From: Mesomycoplasma conjunctivae
GTDB lineage: Bacteria; Bacillota_I; Bacilli_A; Mycoplasmatales; Metamycoplasmataceae
Assembly: GCF_000026765.1 (NCBI RefSeq)
Contig: NC_012806.1
Span: 515,743-579,742 of the forward strand
Direction: 5' to 3'
Length of the DNA stretch: 64,000 nt
Below, piece by piece: positions 9,616-21,800 of the stretch (the stretch's first letter is position 1; every line of letters begins with the position of its first letter). The notes beneath the pieces were generated by a model. That model saw nothing but the letters and a program-made list of their open reading frames with translations, was not told the DNA's origin and did not search any database. The translations under genes were made by a program, and so were the position numbers.

Positions 9616-9627
9616 ATCAAATTAATT

Positions 9628-10731
9628 ATGTCATTAAAAGCTGGAATTGTCGGTTTACCAAACGTAGGTAAATCATCTTTATTCGCCGCGCTAACAAATT
9701 CTACCGTTGAAATTGCCAACTATCCTTTTGCAACAATTGAGCCTAATACCGCCATTGTTGAAATCAAGGATCCAAGATTAATTGAAATATCACGTATTGT
9801 TAAACCTGAAAAAATAATTTTTTCAACTTTTACATTTGTTGATATTGCAGGACTGATTGAAGGAGCATCTAAAGGTGAAGGTTTGGGTAATAAATTTTTA
9901 AACAATATTAGAGATGTCGATTGTATTGTTCAGGTTGTCCGCTGTTTTGAAGATGAAAAAATTATTCATGTTAATAACAAAATAAGTCCAAAAGATGATA
10001 TTGAAACTATTAATTATGAGCTAATTTTATCAGACTTAGCAATAATTGATAATGTGCTAAAAAGAGTTTCGCGCCGAGCTCAAAATACAGGTGATAAAAA
10101 TCTAAAAATCGAGTATAATTTAGCTACCAAATTAGAAGCTCATCTTAAACAAGGTTTGCCTGCTAGAGATCTAGACTATAGTGATGAAGAATTAAAAATT
10201 TTGTCTTCTTGACAACTTTTGTCACAAAAACCAATGTTATATGTAGGAAATGTTGATCAAAAAAGTTTGCTCAATCTAGATAAAAATAGTTATTGGCTAG
10301 AACTTGTTGAAATTGCCAAATCACAAAATACCCAAGCAATTGTAATATGTGCGGCGCTTGAGCAAGAAATTGCACAATTAGATGAAGAGGATAAAAAAAT
10401 TTTTTTATCTGAGTATAATCTCAAAAACTCAAGTCTAGATTCACTAATTTATAGTTCTTTTAAATTATTAAATTTATCTACTTTTTTTACAGCTGGTGTA
10501 AAAGAAGTGCGATCATGAACTTATAAAACCAATTCACTTGCACCACAATGTGGAGCAGTAATTCATAGTGATTTTGAGAAAAAATTTATTCGCGTTGAAG
10601 TTATTTCATACAAGGATTTTATTGAATTAGGCGGTGAAAAAAACGCACGTGATCAAGGTAAACAAAAAATAGAGGGTAAAAATTATATTGTTCAAGATGG
10701 TGATGTTTGTCATTTTAGAATTGGGCAGTAA
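9628..10731 (+). CDS. ychF: Obg-family ATPase YchF
   Basis: 367-residue P-loop protein of the Obg/YchF group, which hydrolyses ATP rather than GTP and binds ribosomes. Walker A GLPNVGKSS is at residues 9-17, switch II is DIAGLIEGASKGEGLG, and the C-terminal TGS domain is recognisable (TAGVKEVRSW, then HSDFEKKFIRVEV and VQDGDVCHFR). The N-terminus MSLKAGIVG and length match the family. The ATG at 9577 would overlap the rpsR stop and include the terminator, so 9628 is preferred although its ribosome site is weak. Confidence 0.95.
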
Positions 10732-10763
10732 AAAAGATTACTTTCTATTATAAATAGATATTG

Positions 10764-10769
10764 TATAAT
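10764..10769 (+). promoter_or_regulatory. -10 box for tRNA-Trp
   Basis: TATAAT 20 bases upstream of the mature tRNA 5' end, in the gap after ychF. The -35 region is poorly defined. Confidence 0.5.
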
Positions 10770-10789
10770 TGTTTACATATCTATTTGTT

Positions 10790-10863
10790 GGGGGTTTAGT
10801 ATAATGGCAGTACCACAGACTCCAAACCTGTTAGTGAAGGTTCGAATCCTTTAACCCCCGCCA
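10790..10863 (+). tRNA. trnW: tRNA-Trp (anticodon CCA)
   Basis: A full cloverleaf is readable: 7-bp acceptor GGGGGTT/AACCCCC, D arm, anticodon stem ACAG/CUGU with loop CUCCAAA, 4-base variable loop, T loop TTCGAAT, discriminator G and encoded CCA end. The anticodon CCA reads UGG; U33 and a G discriminator fit tRNA-Trp. The base pair closing the anticodon loop (A-C) is a mismatch. Because UGA is also Trp in this genome, a second tRNA with anticodon UCA must exist elsewhere. Confidence 0.9.
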
Positions 10864-10959
10864 TTTAAATGTATAATGATAAGCATAATTTTTATGCTTT
10901 TTTTATTTTTATTGAGAATATATAAATGTAAAATTTATATATTTAATAAAGGTTTAGAT

Positions 10960-12327
10960 ATGAAAATTAGGCATCATATAGAAGTTAACAAATTTAATTC
11001 TTGTATTTCTTTAGTTTCAGAATCTGAAATTCATTTATTATCCTTAGTTGCAGCTTTTGCTTTAAATTTGAAATCAAGAGAGGATAAAAACACAAAGATT
11101 TTATTTTCTAGCAATCTAGAAACTAATAATTTAAATATTAAAATTAATTCAATTTTTGATAATTATAATTATCAAACCTTTTTTGGGCAACTATCACACA
11201 AAAAAGTGATTAAATTGGATGATTTTCTTTTGTCAATGTTATGCTTTAATAAAAATATTGAATTTGATTACTATATTTTTGTCGAAAAAATATACACAAA
11301 ACAATGAAAATTATTTATTTGAAATAAAGAAGCTAAACCTTTAGATGTTAAAATATTAGAGCAAATAGTCAAAAATTATTTAGAAAATTCAGATATAAAA
11401 TTTAAAACTATATCCAAATTAAACATATACAATCTTGACATAGTGAATATTTTGAAAACAAGCTACTTATTTAAAGCTGGTGATAGAAAAAATAGCAAAT
11501 TAATAGTTTTTAATGATAGCTATTCCACTAGTTATATACCTTATTTTTTAAAAAATATTGGCTATGATATAAAGTTTAAATATGATCAAAAAAAATACTG
11601 AAAAACCAGTTTAGAGTTTTTCTTTAGTAAAAGAAATATCAATGCTGCAATTGATGTGAAAAATCAATTTTTACTTGTAAAGATAGGTAGAAAATTTCAA
11701 ATAATTAATAATCTAGATGCACTTCTTTTAATTATTTATTATTGACTTTTTGTCGTAAATTTAAATAAAAATATAGTTATTGTCTCACCAATAAACTTGA
11801 ATTATTTAAGCCAGCTTAACTCTAGGATTTTATATAGTCCGAAATTTCCAATAATTTTTGACTTTGAAAAATTTGTATTCTTATTTGTAACTGCAGATTT
11901 AAAAATTAACTTTTTCCCTCATTCTAATGTAGAATCAAATAATTTTGATCTTTTTGGAATTATTTTCCTTGAAGTTTTAAATTATTATAATTCCCAACAA
12001 AAAAGTTATTTAGAAATGGTGAAAATAATTTCAAGACTTACTCATTTTTTAGATAATGAATTGATAACGTTTAACTCTAATAAGCCAATTAAGGAAATTA
12101 TTTACTATCTAACGAAAATGAAAGAAATTAAAGAAGTTGTGAATAATCAGGATTTTTATAACAACAAAGAAATATTGGCTACCTTTGAGTATCATAATAG
12201 TGAAAATCAGTTGTTTTTATTGTATAATAAAGAGTTAGATAAATATTATATTCGCTATTTTTTTGGTAATGCAACTTTGAAAGAAACGAAAAAGATAGTT
12301 AAAAAAATTAAGAAAGTGATTAAATAA
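10960..12327 (+). CDS. Unrecognised protein of 455 residues
   Basis: One continuous frame from ATG 10960 (AAAGG ribosome site eight bases before) to TAA 12325-12327, with UGA tryptophans inside; a longer version starting at 10876 would include a hydrophobic leader but lacks a ribosome site. No signal peptide or membrane segment is obvious with the chosen start. The layout of short Ile/Phe-rich strands, including a VIVFNDSYSTSY-like segment and NINAAIDVKN, faintly recalls phosphohexomutases, but the catalytic serine loop and metal motif were not found, so no function is assigned. It overlaps tpx by one base (taATG), so the two are cotranscribed. Confidence 0.75.
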
Positions 12328-12809
12328 TGACAACCAAATTCGCCAATAAAGAATACAAATTAACAACTCCTTTAATTCAAAAAGGTCAAATATTAAATTT
12401 TGAAGTAACAAATACAAAGTTTGAAACCATTAAATTAAACAAATTTTCTAAAAAAACTGTTATATCTGTTTTTCCTTCTATTAATACTTCAGTTTGTGAT
12501 GAACAAACTATAATGATAAATACGATTGCTAAAAAATATCCAAATGTAGATTTTATCAGCATTTCTCTTGATTTGCCAACTGCAATTGCACAATGATTAA
12601 ATATCAATCATTCTGAAAATATTACAATGTATTCAGATTATAAATATCGTGACTTTGGCCAAAAAACAGGTTTTCTAATTGATGAAATATTCTTACTTAA
12701 TCGTGGCTTTATTATTGTAGACCATGATGGAAAAGTCATCGTTGTTGAAGCTAACACCAATGTGCATGATCAAATTAATTTTGAAAAATTAGAACAATAT
12801 TTACAATAA
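12327..12809 (+). CDS. tpx: Thiol peroxidase, apparently 1-Cys
   Basis: Peroxiredoxin of the Tpx group, 160 residues, reducing hydroperoxides in the cytoplasm. The peroxidatic cysteine sits in FPSINTSVCDEQT, the position found in Tpx enzymes (PSIDTPVC). The resolving cysteine that Tpx normally carries about 34 residues later, in the segment SLDLPTAIAQ, is absent; only one Cys exists in the protein. Reduction would then need an outside thiol. The start ATG overlaps the previous stop codon. A strong terminator follows. Confidence 0.9.
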
Positions 12810-12810
12810 G

Positions 12811-12857
12811 AAAATCAACAAAAAAAGCAGAGAATATCTGCTTTTTTTGTTGATTTT
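12811..12857. terminator. Bidirectional terminator between tpx and rluD
   Basis: A perfect 21-bp stem (arms 12811-12831 and 12837-12857) with a 5-base loop. Each arm contains seven consecutive A or T bases, so it can end transcripts from both converging genes. The last stem base is the final base of the rluD stop codon. Confidence 0.9.
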
Positions 12858-13777
12858 TATATATCAATTTTTATGTTTGGGAATTTAAATTCATCAGGCA
12901 TTTCGGTTTTAAAATTCATTAATCTACCATCTAAGTGTTTGAAGGTAATTTCATAAGCGTGAAGCCTTTGACCTAAGTCATCAATTTTTTTTCCATAAAC
13001 AGGATCGCCATAAATTGGGTAACCAATATGCGATAAGTGAACTCTGATCTGGTGAGTTCTGCCAGTTTCGAGAATGCATTTTACGATGCTAAAGTGTTCG
13101 TTTTTGTAGACAAAAGTATTTATTAACTCAACATTTGTAATAGCATTTTTTGAATTAAAACTAGAGACTACCTTCTTTGTTCGATTTTGATTATCTCTGC
13201 CAATAGGAAGGTTAATTCTCATTTTAGTGTGTGGTATTTTTCCTACTACAATGGCAATATATTTACGCTCAATTTCATGGTTTTCTAATTGTTTAGCAAG
13301 ATATTTATGCGCCTGATTATTTTTTGCAACTAACAATAATCCACTTGTGTCTTTATCAAGGCGGTGGACTATTCCAGGTCTAATTTCACCATTTACATCT
13401 GATAAATTAGTAGCAAATTCATGCAAAAGTCCATTAACTAGTGTTTTATCTCAATTACCATTACCAGGGTGAACTACTAAATTTTTGGGTTTATTAATGA
13501 CAATTATATCATTATCTTGATATACAATTTCAAAATCTACTTTTTGTGCTTCTACCTTTAGTTGTGGTTCTTGATAGTTGTTTAAAATCGAAATAAATTG
13601 ACCTTCTCTTAAAAGAAAATTCACTTTATTAACAACCTTGTTATCAACTTTTACGCTGTTAGCTTCAATAAGGTAGCGAGAAATTTTTCTTGAAACATTT
13701 AAGTGCTTGGCAACTACCAAATCTATTCTTGTTTTTTCGCCTTGATATATTAGTTCAATCTTATTGGGTGTGTGCAT
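12857..13777 (-). CDS. rluD: RluD-type 23S rRNA pseudouridine synthase
   Basis: 306 residues: an N-terminal S4-like RNA-binding domain (IDLVVAKHLNVSRKISR), then the catalytic domain with GIVHRLDKDTSG, whose Asp is the nucleophile, RKYIAIVVGK and RTHQIRVHLSHIGYPI. RluA-family enzymes of this layout modify 23S rRNA (RluD: U1911/1915/1917). Whether it is RluD, RluC or another paralogue cannot be settled from motifs. The first 17 bases overlap the end of the dps-like gene, implying coupled translation. Confidence 0.9.
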
Positions 13778-14192
13778 AAATAGTTCACAATTCTTTGTGA
13801 TAATAAAGTACTAATTCGTCAATTAAAGGTGTTACAAAAAAATGTTGCTCACTATCACTAGTTTGAATTTTTTTACAAATTTTTAAGATAAGTTCTATTT
13901 GATAACCTAAGCTTATTCAAACTTTGTCTTCATGCCAGTGCATAGAATTATAAAAGTCTAAATCAGAATAAACTTTGGTTTCTTGTAGATTAAGTGCAAT
14001 TCCACCTAACATAACAATTTTTTCAGCCACTTCATCAATAAAATCTAAAGTTTGAGCTGCCAATTTATCGGTGTACTTGTGAATAATTAAAAAATTTTTA
14101 CCCTTTAAATTTCAGTGAATATTTTTTACGTTTGCATAAAAAGTAGTTAGTGAAGCATGCAAATTTTGTAAATTTTTATTTAAAGCATTCAT
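13761..14192 (-). CDS. dps: Dps-like ferritin (DNA-binding/iron-storage protein)
   Basis: 143 residues forming a four-helix ferritin-like protein. The Dps ferroxidase ligands are all present with exact family spacing: His26 (IHWNLKG), His38, Asp53 and Glu57 (DEVAEKI), followed by MLGG. Dps dodecamers store iron, using peroxide as oxidant, and some coat DNA. The N-terminus lacks a long basic tail, so DNA binding is uncertain. The frame contains a UGA Trp just before its end and overlaps rluD by 17 bases. Confidence 0.88.
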
Positions 14193-14224
14193 GATAGCAA
14201 CCTTTCTATGTTTTGATTGAAAAT

Positions 14225-14251
14225 AAAAGAGCAATATAGTATTGCTCTTTT
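14225..14251 (-). terminator. Terminator of rpmE
   Basis: A 12-bp perfect stem (AAAAGAGCAATA against its complement) with a 3-base loop, directly after the rpmE stop. It is largely symmetric and may act on both strands. Confidence 0.75.
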
Positions 14252-14254
14252 AAA

Positions 14255-14473
14255 TTATTGTTTATTTTTCTTAGCTTTTGCAGCCATACGGTTAAATCTT
14301 TCAATTCTACCGGTGGTTCTAGCTAATGAACGATCACCAGTAAATTGAGGGTGGCAACCTGAACAAACGTCTATAGAGAATTTATCAATAGTAGTTTTGA
14401 AGTTAAATTCTTTGTTACAAGTTGAGCAACTAACTTGTAATTCTCTACTTTCTGGGTGTAAATCTTTTTTCAT
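14255..14473 (-). CDS. rpmE: 50S ribosomal protein L31, zinc-binding form
   Basis: 72 residues starting MKKDLHPESRELQVSCSTC. CSTC and CSGCHPQFTG give the four Cys of the zinc form, and HPQFTG is the family hallmark. The C-terminal tail is basic (ERFNRMAAKAKKNKQ). It is flanked by its own terminator and by a short upstream gap. Confidence 0.95.
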   Translation of the reverse strand: MKKDLHPESRELQVSCSTCNKEFNFKTTIDKFSIDVCSGCHPQFTGDRSLARTTGRIERFNRMAAKAKKNKQ

Positions 14474-14536
14474 ATCCGATGCCTTTCAAATTCTACGTTT
14501 AACCATAAAATTATAACATAGTTTTTAAAATTTTTA

Positions 14537-15142
14537 TTAAAATATTCTTGCTAATTCTTTGATTTCTTTACTATTTTCTTCTAATATTTCACTAATACTT
14601 TTAGTGTTGTAAGGAGCTACTTTGGTTCCAGCTAAAATAAAAGGTTTGTTTTTAATTTCAGCTCCTATTCATTTAAATGTTTGATAAATTAAATTAGTAT
14701 GATCACCAAAAGGATATCAACCTAGAGGAGCGCCTTGTGATGTAATAATTTGGATATTTTTTATATTATTAACCAATCCGTAAGCTTCTACTGAATCTTT
14801 ATCATATTTAAATGTTTTCCCACTTACAATAATTGTATCAAAAAAGTTTTTGGTGGTAGCTGAATAGTGGAAATTTGTCATTGATGTAGAAAAAACTATT
14901 TTATCTGATTGTTTAATTTTATCAATTCAAAAATCAGATTTATTTTTTTCAAAAAAACTATGATCTAACAAATTATTTTTATTTAATGAGTTATTGGCAA
15001 CTTCAAAATCATTTAAATCGAATACTTCGATGTTATGATCAGGGTGAAATTCCTTGTAAAATTTGACAAATAAGTCAGATATTGCTGAGCTAAATGAGCC
15101 CTTTTTTTCGTTTACAGATGATTTAATTACTAAAATATTCAT
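14537..15142 (-). CDS. azoR: FMN-dependent NADH-azoreductase / flavodoxin-fold reductase, copy 1
   Basis: 201-residue flavodoxin-like protein of the AzoR (AcpD) family, which uses NADH to reduce quinones and azo compounds. The N-terminal phosphate-binding loop is MNILVIKSSVNEKKGSFS, followed by DKIVFSTSMTNFHYSATTKNFFD (the segment beneath FMN in AzoR) and QIITSQGAPLGWY. AGGAGG lies just before the ATG. The neighbouring gene upstream encodes a paralogue, 14 bases away, so they form a duplicated pair in one transcript. Confidence 0.85.
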
Positions 15143-15156
15143 ATTGTCCTCCTAAA

Positions 15157-15741
15157 TTAAAATGTTTCAACAGCTGCTTCAATTTTGCTTGATAGTTTTT
15201 CGATAACATCCTCATTTTTATCTAAAAGATAACCTTGAAATAAAATAATAGGATCATTAATTTTTTGTGCACCGATGAATTCAAAAGTTCCCGCAATTGC
15301 ATTTTCAGCATTGATAAGAGGTCTTTGTGCTTCAGGAGCGTGGTATGTTGTAATAATTTGTACATTTTTAATGTTGGTAAGTAAACCTATAGAACCACCT
15401 TTTTTGGAGTATTTATAGGAAAATGTTTTGTCTGCTAGGCAAATAGCGTCGAAAAAATTTTTAATTTCAGCTGAGTAATGTCAGTTAATAATTGGTGTTG
15501 AAATAACCACCTTATCAACGGTTTTTAATAAATTTATTCACTTATCAGCTTCTACTTCGGTTCAAAACGATGAGAAATTATTGCTATTTAGAGCGATACT
15601 TCCAATTTTTTGAACACTTAAATCAAGAGTTATAATCTCAATATTTTTATTTTTTTGTGCAACTTTTTCAAGAAAATATTCTGCAATTACACTAGGTTTT
15701 GAGCCCTCTTTGAGCTCGGATTTGATGTATAAAATTTTCAT
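15157..15741 (-). CDS. azoR: FMN-dependent NADH-azoreductase, copy 2
   Basis: 194-residue paralogue of the previous gene, with the same elements: MKILYIKSELKEGSKPS loop, TPIINWHYSAEIKNFFD and IITTYHAPEAQRP. The divergent active-site region suggests a different acceptor from copy 1. It is the first gene of the pair and faces away from the giant permease, whose promoter lies in the 77-base divergent gap. A ribosome site for this copy is not distinct. Confidence 0.85.
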
Positions 15742-15780
15742 ATTTTAAAAGTTATTCCCATTTTAATTTTATTTTTCTAG

Positions 15781-15786
15781 TATAAT
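15781..15786 (+). promoter_or_regulatory. -10 box for the permease-ATPase operon
   Basis: TATAAT 33 bases upstream of the permease start, in the divergent gap with the azoreductases. AGAGGTG near 15808 is the ribosome site. Confidence 0.55.
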
Positions 15787-15818
15787 TATAAAACTATATT
15801 TAAAACTAGAGGTGTATT

Positions 15819-18800
15819 ATGCTTAAAATTTTAAAGCACATCTTTAATTCCTTTCTAAAAAACAAGGTTATTTTTATTGGATTAACGACCTTGATATTTT
15901 TTACGACAGGAATTTTTACACTCCTTTTTACTACTAATAGCTCATATACCAATCGTCTTCAAGAATACAAACAAGTATCTAAATTACAAGATGCAACAAT
16001 TAATACAAATTTTAACTACTTTGGAAATGCTGTTGACAATGGTTATGATAAATTAGAAGCAGATGTCTACAAAAGTCAAAACATTGCAAATAATAAAAAG
16101 CAACTTTTAATTTCTAGTGATTTTATAAAAATTGCAGATATCTCAAATACTCAAAATGATGATAATCAATATTTATCAACACTAGATTTTAGCCGAGAAT
16201 ATTATTTAAATTTGGGTAATTTGCCAGTTTTGAGTCAATTTAGTGTTCAAAAACAAACATTTTTACCAATTTATAACAAAGTTGGTAATCAGTTTGTTAA
16301 ATCCACTAAAAGCTTTAATTTACAACAAAATGAAACAATTACTCTAGATTCTACAAATTATAAATTAAGTGATGTAATTTTATTTCACAAAGAAGATAAC
16401 ACAATTAAAATAGATTTTATTAATGACTTAGTAATCAATGGTGTTACAAAAAAAGCAACATTTGATCCTATTCTAGGCTCACTTTGATTTCGTCAAGGTG
16501 TTGGTCGTAAATTACCACAACAGAAATTATTAAAGTTATTTGGTCTTACAAACAATAATGGCTCACTTACTTTAGATTCAGCTACAACAAATAATAATGA
16601 AAAAATTGCCAATATTGTTTTAGATGCCACAAATCAAACTATCACATTTAGTAAAAATACCTTTAATTTAGATAATAATTTATCTTGAAATTCAAGTAAT
16701 TTTTTTATTTTAGATCCAGGTCAACAATATAATTTAAAACCTGAGTGAATCAGTGATATTAATACTAAAATTGAATATATTAATCACAAATTTCAACTAA
16801 AAAGCCTTGATGCACCACAAAATACTAATTTTAGTGGTTTTATTAAACAATATCTTGAATATTTAAGAGATCGCAAGCCGCTTGAGTTTGAAAAAATTAA
16901 AAATATTAATTATTGAGAAAAGCGTATAATTACTACAATTGACAACAAAAGCGAGACTACTTCTACCAAAATTACCACTAGTGATTTAACCACACCACTT
17001 TTGCAAGAAAAAGTCAATTCTAACACTCCTACAACAATAGCGCAAATTGAAAACTTAGGTAATCAAAATAATATCAATCTCATCACTGTTGAGCAATTAG
17101 ATGATATTTCTAATTCCAATATTCGTGATGCTACTTTTCTCAAAATTAGCACTGATGTGCGCAGATTTGCCAATGCCTTTTTGTATGATTATTTAGGAAA
17201 ATATCAACAAAATATCAATGGTAAAACTACAAAAGTTGTCGATGCACTAGGCACACGTGAATTTATTACCATTGATTTGTCCAATCCTGATGAAAAGCAA
17301 GTAGACAAGAAAAATCAAGTTATTCAATTTATTAACTCAGGAATTAGTCCTAGCGATTTTGATACTTTAGAATTTGATGGTAGAAAAATTTCACAAAAAC
17401 AACAAGTTGGCCGTCTTTATGATGAGACACTAAAATATCAAAAAGGGCAAAAAAGTCTTCTTTTTTCAGACAATGATCCTGTTATCAATGAGGTGACCAG
17501 CCAAATTCCACCACGTTATACAGCACAAATAATTAGCCAAATTTTTTCAGGTTATGCAACAGATCCAAATTATGTTGATTTAAAAGTTATTTTTGATAAT
17601 TATATTGTTAGGGATCCCAAAACAGTAGGCCTAGATACCAAGTTAGCACAAAAAATTGTCCTTCTTTCCAAAGAAGATCAAAGTGATGGTAAAGAATATG
17701 GTGTTATTTCTCTTGGCGCAAATATTTTTGGAATTGTTACAAAAATAGACAACCAAAATTGAGAATACAACACAATAAATACCTACAATTCAATCAATGA
17801 GCTTACTAATTTTTTAGAAGCTAACCAACTAGAACTCAAAGCAAATATTGGTGCTAATGGATGACTCAGATCTATCCAAGATTTTAACAATACTAAAACT
17901 GTGCCATTTATTTTTTATGCACCTTCCACCGATGTTTTAAATGAAATTAATAACCAAAAATCAATTAAACTTCTTTTTAGTCAAGCTGCTGCAGCAATTA
18001 ATAATAGTGTTTTAGTAACTCAAGGTTTTCTATTAAAACCAGATGTCGATGCGCTTGCTAAAGCTTTTTCAAAAGCTGCTGATGAGTTAGAATTGGTAGC
18101 AATTTTGTCAGGTTCTAAGAAAAACTATGACATTTTGAATCAGTGAATTTTCAAATCTCTTTATTATTTAACCAGCGATAATCGCGCTACTATTGTCAAT
18201 GATATTTTAGCAAATTTGGTAGATAAAATTATTGAAAAAAGCTCTCATATTAGCAATCAACAAGATCGTTCTATCTTCATTATTGAACAAATTTTTGCAA
18301 TCAAACCTTTTTTAAGAGTTTTTGGTATCAACGCACTTGATAAATTTGACGAATTTTTAAGCGCTAAAGATCTTGCTAGGGCTATTAAAGATCCAGTTGC
18401 CATTTTAAATGGAATTAAAGATTTAGCATACTCTATTGAATTTGAAAAAGTCTTTAAAAATATTGACAATTGGTTTAAAAATCATAGTCAAAAAGACAAT
18501 AAAATCCACCTCTTTAGCAGTGCAATTTTATTCCAGGAGATAAGTGCTAACATTAATGAGCAAATCTTTAAATCAGGTTTGATCAAAATCATTAATAATA
18601 TTAATTTTGAAGCAATATTATCTACTAAAACTAAAGCAAATGGCAAAGGTTTTCTTGGTTTTTTAATTCAACCTATTTTAGACAAATATGCCAAAGAAAA
18701 ACATAATGAAATTATTACTATTCTCAAGAAATTACAAGCAGATGATAGCAAACCTTTTAGCAATATAGCAGATGGACTTGTTAATTTAGTAGCAAATTTT

Positions 18801-21800
18801 GATTTTAAAATTTTTGCAACTAATTTAGAAAAAGTCTTTGCAATTGCAACTACTAGTGATAATTCTGATCCGGAAAAAATTCTCACTTTTGAAAAGCAAA
18901 CTATTGATAATAATAGATTATTTGTTGCTTTATTAGCAACACTTTTCAGAGATGAACGTAGCCGTCAAAACACTATCAACCAAGTAATTAAAATCTTAAA
19001 TATTTCAGATAAATCGACAAATATAGGCTCCAATCTTGTCGGTATTAACTATATTCAACCAGCAAAAGATGATTCTAAAATTGATATATTTGATCTTCAA
19101 AGCCTTTCAGCAACTAAGGGTAATGCAAATTTAGTAGACAATATTGAAAGCGCACTAGCTAGTCTAAAAACAAAGCTAAATCAAAGCAATCCTGAAAATA
19201 ATATCTCTAATACTTTTAGCTTAAGTGCAACTGAAAGAAGCTTTCTTGTCAACTTCTTAAATGTTAAAAGTTTTACAGATTCTGCTGATTTGTTAGCAAA
19301 AATTAATGAATTTGAAAAAGTATTTAACTTATTTAAATTAGCTAATTTTAGCAAAACTGGAAGCTTTATTAGTAACATTTTAAACTTGGATAACGCAGCT
19401 TTTGCAAATTTAAACTCTATTGGTGATGTTTTCTACCAACTAACTAATTCACTGGTTTATGATGATGGCGAGCGTGGTAATTTAAATGATTTTAGCCAAG
19501 ATGAAAAAAACAAATTATTTGTTATTTATCGGCTAGCATCGCAAGATTTAACTAATAGTTTACAGCAAAAGATTTTTCAATCACCACTTTCTAACATTTC
19601 CTATTCAATTTCACTTTTTAGATTTTGAATTGATTTTGTTGCCCAAAATGATTTAAGCGCAGCTGATCTCAAACAAGCTTTTAAAATTCTCTATGATAGT
19701 GCAAGCGATGCTAATTCACAACTATTTCAAGCATTAAATAGCACAGAGCTTTTTGGTCAAGCAAATATTGCACAGCAAGAAGGTCTAATTAAAGGTCTTC
19801 CTTCACCTTCGCGTTCCATTTTGTTTCCAAAACAAACTACCAATGAGCTATTAAAAGCTGGTCAACTAGATAGATTATTAAGTGATCCTATTTTTGATAA
19901 AGTCTATAAAAATAAAGACAATAAGAACATTTCACTACGTCAGTGACTACTAGACAATCGTGTTGATCTTGTTGAAAATTTAGGCTATATTGCCTACTAT
20001 AATAAAAATTATCCTTTTGCTATCAATTATGCAAAAGCACTACCAATTGTTGTCAATGATTATCTTCTTGATTCAAATAAAATTAATCAGGAAAATAAAG
20101 CATATTTACAACAATTAAGCTATCATTTTGCAGCTCCTAATCCACTTTTAAAAGCTCTTAATTTAGAATTTTTAGGTCTCTCAGAATTTATATCTTCACA
20201 ATTGCCACAAATTCCCCTTTGATTTGCAAGCAATGCGCAACAAAAACAAGGAAGTAATAATTCTAATTTAGCTTTCATTTTACAAAATAGACTACCTTTA
20301 TCAAAAGAAATTATTGATCAACAACAAAACAATAGCTTGCAGCAATTTGTTGCCAATTTATCAGCTGATAATTCCAATTTAAAAGTCGCTGCAGCGCCAA
20401 GCTTAAATCTTGACTATTATTTTATTAATACCTTTACCGAAAAAAACTTTGCCAATAGTTTAAATAGTAGTTTTTTTGGTATTGATATTCCTAGTTTAGC
20501 TCGTGATATTTTAAGCAACGTTTTAGTGGTCAGATCCTTTTTTAACTTAGTTAATTTTAACGATAATCGCGCTTATGTTATCAAATTAAATGATTCATTT
20601 ATCCGTGCTAACAATAAAGCAATATATAATGGTCCAATTCCACAAACTAGTGAAGAAATTGAAGCTTTAATTAGCAAACTTGATGAGAGATTTATACTAA
20701 ATGCTAATGGTCTAAAATACATCATTGTTGGTAAGGATTTTACTGTTGATTATTTATATCCAGTACTTGATGAGAAAAACTTGCAATTAGATCCTACTAA
20801 TCAAGCGCTTGGTTTTGTCAATAAATGAGGCTTTGATAAAGTTCGCTATTCATTTCGAAGTAATCCAATTAAATCTTATTTATTAGTAAAATTGGTGCCA
20901 GGTGCTAATCTAGAAGACTTTAAAAAGGATACCGATAAGTTTATAAATACTAATTTTGCCCAAGCTAATAGTCAAAAAACCTTCGCAGTTGATGAATTTG
21001 ACTTTATTAATCCTGAGCGTTCACTAAGAGTCTCAGTTGGTTCAACGATTATCAATAGTTTTTCTTCAACTAACATTTATCTAACAATTTTCTTATCAAT
21101 TTTAGCTATTTTTGCAGTTAGCTTTATTACTAAAAGGTATATTAGCAACAATAATAAAGTACTAGGAATTTTACGAGCACAAGGTTATTCACTATTTGAA
21201 ATTGCTAGCTCATTTATTGCTATTTCCTTTTTTATCGCCTTCATTGGTGGTATTCTAGGATATATTAGTGGATTTTTCTTACGGATTCCAATTATTAATT
21301 TAATTTCTCGTTTTTGAGAATTTGATGTTAGTTATACAAGTTTTGAGCCTATTTCTTTTGTAGCCTCAATTATTGCTCCTTTTGTAATTTTAACTTTACT
21401 CATCTATGCAATTATTTTTTGAATATTACGACAAAAACCTCATCAATTACTCTCTGGAATTAGTGAAATTAATACTTCAAAAACAGCGCAAAAAATTGCC
21501 AAAGTCTTTTGAAAACGAAGTATTACTAGCAAATTTTCCATTTCTTTGGCTCTCAATTCTGCTTGAAAACTAGTATCATTGGCAGTCTCAATTATTTTAG
21601 TACAATTTATTCTTATTTTTTCTTTAGCTTCACAAAATATTTTTACAACTGCTATTGATAAGACCTACCAACATCGCAAATATAATTATAAAGTTAACTT
21701 ATATACACCAACTGCTGAAGGTGGACCAATTGTTCCTTATGATCCAAAAAATCTTGTCAACAATTTATATGTCCCTTCAGGTGATCCAGCTGAGGTTGAC

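Noticed and set aside
9577..9627. N-terminal extension of ychF from ATG 9577
   Set aside because: It would include the rpsF-operon terminator and overlap the rpsR stop; MSLKAGIVG at 9628 matches the family N-terminus.
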